From Parelaphostrongylus tenuis (taxonomy: Eukaryota; Nematoda; Chromadorea; Rhabditida; Metastrongylidae), in contig JAHQIW010003648.1 of NCBI GenBank assembly GCA_019055375.1, positions 124,001 to 188,000 of the forward strand: 64,000 nucleotides of DNA, read 5' to 3'. The notes under the pieces were generated by a model that ran no database searches, was not told the origin of the DNA, and saw only the letters and a program-made list of their open reading frames with translations. How positions within the stretch are numbered: position 1 is the stretch's first letter; each line of letters opens with the position of its first letter. The position numbers and the translations under genes were made by a program. Below, piece after piece: positions 52,307 through 64,000 of this stretch.

Positions 52307-52499
52307 ATGGGGCCTTTCAGTACTGTGCGGCGTAATTGCCGCAACGCTTCATTTCACGCTGGTGTGGATTTGCTTTACAATAAGCGCTAATTCTTTATAA
52401 ATAGAGGATCCAAAGAGGAGTGAATATGATGGTGTTATGGAACTTTGCACTGTCGCTCTTGAGGATGCACGTTATATTTTTGACTATCTAATACATTAG
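52307..52499 (+). CDS. 49-residue protein, possible operon partner of NOL9
   Basis: Two exons, 52307-52361 and 52405-52499, joined in phase over a 43-nt intron give 49 residues: start MGPFSTVRRNCRNASFHA, then EDPKRSEYDGVMELCTVA and IFDYLIH before TAG. An acceptor-like ATAAATAG ends 28 nt upstream of the ATG and only about 110 nt after the NOL9 stop, which is the spacing typical of nematode operons with downstream spliced-leader addition. No family is recognised. It could also be the first exons of a longer gene if the TAG is skipped by an alternative donor. Codon-like regularity and clean splice signals argue against chance. Confidence 0.6.
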
Positions 52500-52747
52500 T
52501 ACCGAACTTTATGCAAACTCAGTGCTCTGCGTATCTGGAAGTGTTCTGCAGCTTAGGAAGAGACCATTGTCTTCCTTACCCACTCATTTCGAACGACAAT
52601 CATACTTTGTAACGGCGATTGGAATAGAAATGACACTCAGTTAAAAGTCAAATGACTACCGATCAAAAGGTTTGTCGGAGAAAGATTCTTATTAACTACT
52701 AACTTCAAAAAAGAGCTTTGTCCGATCAACATCCTAAGAAATGTAGG

Positions 52748-53105
52748 TTAAATAAGCTGGCAAATGACTGTATACGGCTTAGCAGAGGATTTTATCCGAC
52801 AGAATAAACGGCCGAAAAGAAGTGAATCATTTATGATGCACTCCCCCATGAGTTGGAAATGCCCGAGGACATGTTCTCTTAAAAGTGTTCTTTGTGTCTT
52901 CTGAAGGTCTTTGCATTGCCTTTTGTCCGACAGAACACGAACCGTTTCGCCGCTATCGTCATCATCGGAGCCTCTCGCCCCTATCATATAGATGGGGACG
53001 TCGAAGGAAGGTATGCTCTTGCCAAGAAGTATCATGGCTGCCAGCACCTCAGTCGGTGCTTTACGGCTGTTATAAACAATATATGTAACCCGACACCATA
53101 TTTTG
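52748..53105 (-). other. Region open on both strands, unidentified
   Basis: The minus strand is open for 129 codons (VLAAMILLGKSIPSFDVPI, DSGETVRVLSDKRQCKDLQ) and the plus strand for 83 (FAAIVIIGASRPYHIDGDVE). The minus frame starts inside the inverted end of the family F element at 53105, so its ATG is not trustworthy. It may be an exon or transposon-carried sequence. Confidence 0.25.
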
Positions 53106-53525
53106 AGCTTTTCAGAGGTCTGGTATGGCACTTCCAATGTTAGACGTACGTTTTGGCTTTATAGTAAGCCTCATCAGTAAAACGGAGCCTTTGGGTTCAA
53201 GCGAACTTCTAAGGGTATCGGCGTCGAACGTGTTACACTGCACATCAAGTGGCAAAAACAGTCGAATAAAAGGGTATTGCTTTATGCGTTTTAGCAGCCA
53301 TGGAGCAGTTGACTGTAACTCACTGCTTTTTGATCTGTTGTGTGATCAGTGTCAAGTGACCTTCCCATTTGATGTGCAATGTAACATGTTCGGTCCCGAT
53401 GCCCTTAGTTGTAGGAGTTCGCTTGAACCGAAAGGCACCGTGCTACTGATGAGGTTTACTAAAGCGCCTCAAAGTAGGATTAAAGGTGCCATACCAGACC
53501 TCTGAAAAGCTCAAGATATGCTATC
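53105..53525. mobile_element. Inverted-repeat element, family F
   Basis: AGCTTTTCAGAGGTCTGGTATGGCA..TAGACGTACG at the left is mirrored by TGCCATACCAGACCTCTGAAAAGCT at the right; GAACGTGTTACACTGCACATCA pairs with a TGATGTGCAATGTAACATGTTC-like segment further in. Confidence 0.85.
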
Positions 53526-53744
53526 AGATAATATTGAATCTAAGCGAGGTCTCAAAAACAGTAGAAAAAGAAAAGACTTCTACTACTCTTAGGTCGACTG
53601 TTTCTCGCGTCGAATTGTTATTGAATTTATCAAGGTTTCGAAAAAGCAGTCGCTTAAAGGAAAAGGTAATGTACGATTCGTTTTGAGTGTTTTCTTGAGA
53701 TCACGCTCAAATTTCAACATGCCTGGAAATTATTTTTAAGCCAT

Positions 53745-54220
53745 GCATATTATCTGTTATAGCCACTTAACTGTGCAATACACGTGTTCCGGCCTTTCAG
53801 CCTCGTCATTTGCACGGTGCCTTTCAATCGAGGCAAACCCTCTTGGAGGAGAGCCCGCTTACATGGAAGAACCGCAGACGTAACATTTACACACGCCGTC
53901 ATGTGGTAGAAATCACGAAACGGATAGTGTTGTACACCCAATTGGTCTTGGTTGGTAAAAAATTTGTGCGTGTTTTTGAGAAAACACTCGGAACGAATGG
54001 TATGATATTTCACAATTATCACTATCGAGTGTACAACACTGGCCGTTTAGTAATTTTATCACCTGACAGTGCGCGTAAATATTATGTCAACGGTTCCTCT
54101 ATGTAAAAGGTTCTCCTCAAAGAGGACTGGCTCAGACGAAAGGCACCGTGCAACTGGCGAGGCTGAAAGGCCCGAAGCACGTGTATTGAACTGTATAAGT
54201 GCCCATAACAGACTACATGC
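53745..54220. mobile_element. Inverted-repeat element, family E, complete
   Basis: CTGTTATAGCCACTTAACTG..ACACGTGTTCCGGCCTTTCAGCC at the left is mirrored by GGCTGAAAGGCCCGAAGCACGTG..CCCATAACAG at the right. GTGTTGTACACCCAA and a TGTACAACACT segment pair near the centre. About 470 nt, no transposase. Confidence 0.85.
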
Positions 54221-54532
54221 ATGACTCAACATTACCAGTCCTATTTGAAGGTAGTAGTTATGCTTTGTATATGAGAATAGAATGAGTAGATTGAAAACAG
54301 TAGGGAGTGAGAGCAATAAATGTGGTTATAACGGAATTAGCATGGTGTCAGCAACACGAAGCAGTCTCCAAGCATATTCGGAGACACGATTTCATCTGAC
54401 AAATTCTCAAAAATCAGGTGGACTAGATATGTAATGCGTTCAGATCACAACCGGTAGACAGAAGCAGTTACCGGCTGAAATCTCAATGATGTTTAAAGCA
54501 CGCCAAAGAGACCACCCACTCTATGGTCATAG

Positions 54533-54751
54533 TCGGAAATTATCGTGGAAACTCTAAAAGAAATATGCGATATTCAAGAGTCTTCAGAGCGGAAACCCAT
54601 TGGACTAATCTTGTATGCGACAGAAGAAATGGATGGCTTACTGTGTCCTGCTCGAGTCATTCAACGATCAAGGAGACGGCAGGTAATACATGCTAACAAG
54701 TACTAATTTCAGAAGCATAGCCTACAGAGGAACACTGCTGGTTCTTTTTGA
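54533..54751 (+). CDS. 3' exons of an unidentified gene
   Basis: Exon 54533-54682 (acceptor TCATAG, donor GTAATA) reads SEIIVETLKEICDIQESS...KPIGLILYATEEMDGLL..RVIQRSRRRQ and joins in phase to 54713-54751 (KHSLQRNTAGSF, stop). A second frame of the first exon is also open, and an ATG exon at 54342-54415 (MVSATRSSLQAYSETRF) would splice into that frame instead, so the choice of frame is not certain. Upstream exons were not found. It ends about 350 nt before the ARF start on the same strand. Confidence 0.45.
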
Positions 54752-55106
54752 TTCTAGATATTCGCACTCACACGTACATTAAGTCTCTGTGGACGGAACT
54801 TAACAAGTCAAAGATTTTAAACAACACCATGTGAGGTTACTTCCACGTTTTTGCTGGATCGTTTGATAATTTGATAGTAGATAGTATGACCAACACAGCA
54901 CTATCGTCGCATTTGAGTGGTAAAGTCTGTTGCGCTTCATTTCTTCCTGAGTAAAGACTTCATATCGGTGGGTACCTATAGAGGTAGTTGCCTCCATACA
55001 ATCGAGATTAGGATATTATTTCCACAAATGAAATATTGTCTTAATGGGAATAACTCGTATCACAGGACAATCCTTGTATATTCCAGAGTCATCATCGTAC
55101 AAGAAA

Positions 55107-60467
<5,361 letters not shown>

Positions 60468-61185
60468 TTGAGCTGCCAATCAACCAGCTGTTCTTCACCT
60501 CAAGAGATTCGTTGTTATCAGACAAAAAGTCTTGAACCTTATTATTTCCAATGAAACATTGCTCAGTGTTATAGAATTGCATAGTGAAAATACAAAATGA
60601 CTTGATCATTTCCAATAGAATGTCTTATTTCTATGATTGTTAACAGGCGTAAGAAAACATTCACGAAGCAAAGCTATACATCTTTCATCAGCTGTTTACA
60701 AAATTTAAGTTGTAAGTATATTCATGATCTCCTGACACTTTCTATAATAACCCGTTTAATGAGAAAACATAGGAGTCGAAGGAATAAAATGATTACCTTT
60801 AGATCAAATATTATTAATAAAGGTCATTATAGCTTCACATCATTATTAGAACTTGAAGAAAGATGATCCATTTGATCTCAGAAGCGCTATGGGTACGATG
60901 AAGACAGCGGTATTATTGACATTAAAACTAAAATAAATAGGAAATAATCCAGAAATGGCTTTTTTAAGAATTTAAAGAAAACTAGAAGGTAGTAGCCAAC
61001 TCTCACCGTATGACCCGTTTGTACAAGCCACCAACAAAAAGGTTGTCAGAATATAAACCAAAACAACGTGAAGCGAAGGCCAAATCATCTGCATCACACC
61101 CGCAACTAACAACAACAGAGGTGCTAAGAAAACAGTTTTACTGAAAGGCATGACAACACGTCAGAGTCATTGCATTAGCAAGAAC
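60468..61185. other. No supported gene
   Basis: AT-rich 3' flank of the ARF gene. Only short open frames without splice support are present. Confidence 0.5.
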
Positions 61186-61189
61186 AAGA

Positions 61190-61255
61190 GCCTCGGCAGT
61201 GCAATGGGCCTCCAGAAAGAATGAGACACGGGTTCAACTCCGCGCCCACCAAAGT
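61190..61255 (+). repeat. tRNA-Gly-like SINE head, family A
   Basis: AGCCTCGGCAGTGCAATGGG then GACACGGGTTCAACTCCGCG: A and B boxes with a changed anticodon region. Confidence 0.65.
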
Positions 61256-62794
61256 TCGAAGTTCTGCATATCACTTTTGAATACTGTATGTGTAGTTCAA
61301 ACATCATCATACTGCTAAAAATCGGCCAAATGAAAGATTCTGATCTTGCAATAGTTCGTTAGTGAGCTGCTTGTATGCCAAATCATGAGTTGATTAACAA
61401 GACGTTACATGACCTTCACCGCTACTTTAGAGCATTGAGGTGGTTTTTTAACAACGACAACGAGTACTAAATGAAATCTTCTGGGTTGAAACTTTTTAGT
61501 CCCTAAATATTTCTCACTGTGAGCAATCGTATAGAGTCATTACCAAGTTTCAGGGAACACCTCCCTGAAACAATGTCCAGAAATAACGATAATACAAACT
61601 TTAAAGAGTTTTGCCTCAAGAATAGTAGATATGTAGAAAAAAAAACAGAAAAAGAACCTTACGGGCCGATCAATCTTCAATCACGTACTGTATGAGAAGA
61701 AACTCGTTACCATTGCGCTACACGCTCCCCAGGTTGATTTTAACTCAGATAATATACGGTACTTTTCCGCTATTCGCACGCTGTTTCGACCTCTCGGAAT
61801 AAATAAACAGTTCAGCGTTTTACCGAATGTGAGAAATTAGGATTAACCGCCAACCGCGCGTCGAATATCACTTAATAACTACTCTGCCATCGCCCCGTTC
61901 TTTCATCATTACATAAGTAAATGTCGTAAAATGGGAAAAAACCTCATTAACCAAAAATGACGTCAATCACAAGACAGAATATGAATACACACGTGTTTGA
62001 CGTAGAAAGACGATCATAAAGTTGCTTTTGCCATACACCGCACTCAACTGCAGTAACTCATAATATAGGGAAGATAGAATTATATCGTCTACGGAGGTCT
62101 CGTAGGCGTATTGGGTGAGGAAACTGTTATCGAGAATGTAGCTGTTTTGGCTAAAATATCTCAAAATAGGCAAGGTATGAACGAAGTCGACAAAAAAACA
62201 CAAATAGATATAGAGACATCGTACACTACACTTCTGGGTCTCTTGAATAACGCATTGATCCATTCTGTAACACCGAAAGAGGAATGAGCAATAATGAACG
62301 AGATACATCGAGAACAAGACATGATGCACTGGCTAATGACCATCGGCTAGGATCACCATAACATCCTGAATGACAAGAGTGTTTGCCATTTAACTTCCAT
62401 TATGAGTACAAAAATTACATATCTAATAACGTTGAGTGATATGTAAAACTCCACACCTCGGACAGGAGTGGCACACCCCCTCCTCTCTCCACTACTAACC
62501 CTTCCGAGAAATAGGACTTCTGAGCATTTCAAAGCGAATTCTGAGCCTCGAAGCAAGTAAGGGCTTGCAAGATGTGTTGGCTATGAGCAAACTCTGTCAA
62601 GTATTGTCACCTTCATACAGAAAACCTTGGTAGCAAATTGGCAATCTGTCTTAGATCTATGTAGGTGGCGTTTCATCAGTAAAACATCAAACCTAAATTA
62701 TATTTTTGCCGGCTTTTCATGAAGGCGAGGACATATCATAGTCATACATTTGGGATACTACAACCATTCATAGGACAAAAGAATAGAGCATTCA

Positions 62795-63050
62795 GCATTG
62801 ATCATTCTCTGAGGAGTGCGCTATGCATTCGTCTTTATCTAACATCGCTTGATGTGGCTGAAAGCATATCTGACCTTTACAATTGCTCGCGGTGGCCCAT
62901 CTATACATCAACTACGTGCTATCCTCCCAAACAACACTGGTATCATTTACCGATCCTGCAGGGATGGAAACCTGGTGAACCATAGGCGCGGGATCGAACC
63001 ATCGACCATTGCTTGATCGACCAAGTGCGCGTCGCAGAGCACCTCGTCAT
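62795..63050 (-). repeat. tRNA-headed SINE, family B, full length
   Basis: GAGGAGTGCGCTATGCATTC, GCTGAAAGCATATCTGACC, TGCTCGCGGTGGCCCATC, GCGCGGGATCGAACCATCGA. Head partly duplicated at the right (two CATCGACCA/GATCGACCA stretches). Confidence 0.8.
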
Positions 63051-63099
63051 CGAACCGAACGTTTTACCATCTGTGTCAAGTGAAATTTTCACCTACTGC

Positions 63100-63900
63100 A
63101 GAGTGTTGCGCACTTGATTGCTCGTTGACTGGTATGTTTATCATATTATACTTTTATTTTGAATGTGATATTAAGACCACGCTCAAAATTCAATAGATCC
63201 TTCCATTATTATTTGGGCAAACTTGTCATGTTAACTGGTAAGGGTTCTTATGCAGCCCGATACACGTGTTTCGTCCTTACAGACTCTTCAGTCGGGCAGA
63301 TCCCGTCGTCTTTCGATATTTTTATAGTCAGGTCTCTCGGGAGCTCTACTTCCTCACGGAGAGCCATTGAAGACGAACGTTTTACACTCTATGTCAAGTG
63401 AAATTTTCACCTATTGCAGAGTGTTGCGCACTCGATTGCTCTTTGACTGGTATTCTTATCATATTGTACCATTATTTCGAGTGCTTTGTTTAGACCACGC
63501 TCAAATTTTAATAGATCCTTTCATTATTATTTGAGCCAACTTGTCATGTGGTCTGGTAAGGGCTCTTGTACAGCACGATATACATGTTTCGCCCTTACAG
63601 AATCGTCAACCGGGCTCAGGTTTAATTATGATAAAAGTACCAGCTAAAGAGCAATCGAGTGCGCAACACTCTGTGTTAGGTGAAAATTTCACTTGACATA
63701 GAGTGTAAAACGTTCGACTTCGATGACTCTCTATAAGGAGTGTAGTTTTCCCGAGAGAACTGACTATAAAAAGATCAAAAGATGACGGGTTCTGTCCGGC
63801 TGACAAGTCTGTAAGGACGAAACACGTGTATCGGGCTGTAGAAGAGCCCTCACCAGACCACATGACAAGTTGGCTCACATAATAACGGAAGAACTAAGAT
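63100..63900. mobile_element. Cluster of three family E ends
   Basis: The end module (ATTATTTGGGCAAACTTGTCATG, TACACGTGTTTCGTCCTTACAGA, CAGAGTGTTGCGCACT) occurs directly at 63100-63350 and 63406-63625 and inverted at 63640-63900 (CTGTAAGGACGAAACACGTGT). The outer two form an inverted-repeat element with an extra end duplicated inside. Confidence 0.75.
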
Positions 63901-64000
63901 ATTATTTCAGCAGGGTAATTAGTTCTTGAATTGTGAAGCCATACATATTTACTTTTTGTTCATTTTCAGTTAAAAATTCGAAAATGGTTTGCATTGCAGA

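Noticed and set aside
61967..62329. 120-codon minus-strand frame
   Set aside because: Cys/Tyr/Phe-rich reading of AT-rich DNA, with no splice sites that fit and no recognisable motif.
63100..63900. CRISPR-like spaced repeats
   Set aside because: Three long, mixed-orientation copies of a transposon end in a eukaryotic genome; no short regular repeats or spacers.

Overview
The window looks like genomic DNA of a nematode, most likely a clade V (strongylid-type) parasite. Short conserved exons are separated by introns of 36 nt to about 4 kb. Several start codons lie 10-30 nt behind a pyrimidine-rich AG, as expected for spliced-leader trans-splicing. Introns are crowded with tRNA-derived repeats, inverted-repeat elements and decayed mariners. 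The species assignment is inference. Almost none of the real genes shows as a long open frame; they were assembled exon by exon from splice signals, reading phase and family motifs.

Layout. 1.3-9.4 kb (-): extracellular half of a Cys-loop ligand-gated ion channel, running off the left edge before its membrane helices. 9.4-20.2 kb: mostly repeats and no secure gene. 20.3-25.3 kb (+): dynactin p62 (DCTN4/dnc-4), ten exons. 25.85-26.6 kb: internally deleted mariner. 26.6-27.4 kb (-): compact three-exon gene for a 169-residue, probably mitochondrial, single-span membrane protein. 28-33 kb: nested inverted-repeat elements. 33.2-39.0 kb (+): Pelle/IRAK-like kinase (pik-1). 39.9-52.2 kb (+): NOL9/Grc3-type polynucleotide kinase. 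52.3-52.5 kb (+): 49-codon gene close enough behind NOL9 to be operonic. 54.5-54.75 kb (+): 3' end of an unidentified gene. 55.1-60.5 kb (+): 180-residue ARF GTPase, with a three-exon unidentified coding block inside its first intron. 60.5-64 kb: repeats.

The genes are housekeeping or signalling functions with no shared pathway: vesicle and dynein transport (dynactin p62, ARF), innate-type signalling (Pelle kinase), rRNA processing (NOL9) and synaptic signalling (ion channel).

Two things stand out. Three consecutive kinase-domain exons of pik-1 each carry one surplus T directly before a CTT codon, and NOL9 has one surplus A in its P-loop; this is either systematic sequence error, gene decay or something stranger. 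Many repeats carry tRNA-like sequences of at least five kinds, and several are arranged as inverted pairs, so each element can fold into a hairpin with a tRNA-like sequence in each arm.
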